Assembly (NCBI GenBank): GCA_043775075.1
Contig: JAYVSS010000239.1
Location: 1-6,327 of the forward strand
Direction: 5' to 3'
Source of the DNA: JANLQX01 sp043775075
GTDB lineage: Bacteria > Actinomycetota > Acidimicrobiia > Acidimicrobiales > JANYDT01
Length of the DNA: 6,327 bases
Every line of letters begins with the position of its first letter. Position 1 is the first letter of the stretch. The notes under the pieces were generated by a model, which did not search any database, was not told the DNA's origin, and worked only from the letters and a program-made list of their open reading frames with translations. Made by a program: the position numbers and the translations under genes. Shown here one piece after another: positions 6,145 through 6,327 of the stretch.

Positions 6145-6172
6145 TTGACAAACCCAGTGCGCGTAGTAGAAT
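6145..6172 (+). promoter_or_regulatory. Near-consensus promoter of the transposase gene, leaderless arrangement
   Basis: TTGACA (6145-6150) is a perfect -35. TAGAAT (6167-6172) is a -10 with one mismatch, and the spacer is 16 bp. Only 6 bp separate the -10 from the ATG at 6179, so transcription should start at or next to the A of the start codon. This leaves no room for a ribosome-binding site and matches leaderless genes of actinobacteria. Confidence 0.75.
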
Positions 6173-6178
6173 GAGTTC

Positions 6179-6327
6179 ATGAAGCTAACCCTTGCAGAGT
6201 TGCGCAAACGGGTAACGGATGAGAACGACGCATACGTCCTTTTGGAGGAACTGCGCTGGGGAGCCGACCGAGAACGTCTGAGCTGCCCGCACTGCGGACA
6301 CGCAAAGGCGTACTTCCTGAAACCGAA
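6179..6327 (+). CDS. IS1595-family transposase, N-terminal part, cut by window edge
   Basis: Only the first 49 residues are in the window. AYVLLEELRWG (18-28) followed by CPHCG (36-40), a short polar stretch and AYFLKP (44-49) is the N-terminal zinc-ribbon opening of IS1595 (ISXO2-like) transposases. In that family a second cysteine pair and a DDE-type catalytic domain follow; both lie beyond the right edge, so it cannot be said whether the gene is intact. The ATG at 6179 is fixed by the promoter just upstream, and there is no ribosome-binding site. The gene is transcribed away from the four-cysteine gene, whose start is 60 bp to the left. Confidence 0.85.
   Translation, partial: MKLTLAELRKRVTDENDAYVLLEELRWGADRERLSCPHCGHAKAYFLKP

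Larger units (their letters stand above)
6142..6327 (+). mobile_element. Insertion sequence of the IS1595 family, left part only
   Basis: The window ends inside a transposase gene of this family, so an insertion sequence enters from the right. Its left end is not proven. GGGTT-GACA-AACCC (6142-6155), a small hairpin-like dyad over the -35 box of the transposase promoter, is the best candidate for the terminal repeat. The matching inverted repeat and the target duplication (commonly 8 bp in this family) lie outside the window. Confidence 0.55.

Overview
The window is GC-rich and densely coded, with gene content and signals typical of an actinobacterium. I would guess Acidimicrobiia or a relative. 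The basis is the style of the ornithine acetyltransferase, a small C-x2-C/C-x3-C protein of a kind I associate with actinobacteria, the weak Shine-Dalgarno sites, and one clear leaderless-type promoter. The taxonomic call is inference, not a direct reading.

Left third (1-1735, minus strand): the N-terminal 100 residues of a crotonase-fold enoyl-CoA hydratase/isomerase run off the left edge. Upstream of it lies a 456-aa protein that I do not recognise, with a beta-rich N-terminus, an Arg/Pro/Asp-rich disordered linker, a helical core and a Pro/Ala tail. A GC-rich palindrome sits in the 62-bp gap between the two. A 182-bp divergent intergenic region then separates the 456-aa gene from argJ.

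Centre (1918-5475): argJ (plus strand) is complete and carries all the catalytic residues of the bifunctional ornithine acetyltransferase/N-acetylglutamate synthase. It converges on a minus-strand pair: a flavin amine oxidase followed, 56 bp later, by a patatin-like serine hydrolase. The pair looks like a two-gene operon. No other arginine-biosynthesis gene is visible.

Right end (5476-6327): this is the accessory-looking part. It holds four 19-bp tandem repeats upstream of the amine oxidase, a nested inverted repeat that includes a probable terminator, and a small four-cysteine protein gene (minus strand). A perfect 12+1+12 palindrome covers that gene's probable start. After it comes the beginning of an IS1595-family transposase (plus strand) driven by a near-consensus promoter placed for leaderless translation. 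The heptamer GTGACGA is shared by the tandem repeats and the palindrome, which hints at one DNA-binding protein or one mobile element behind both. I see no convincing new multi-gene system; the most unexplained material is the repeat and palindrome DNA between 5538 and 6160.
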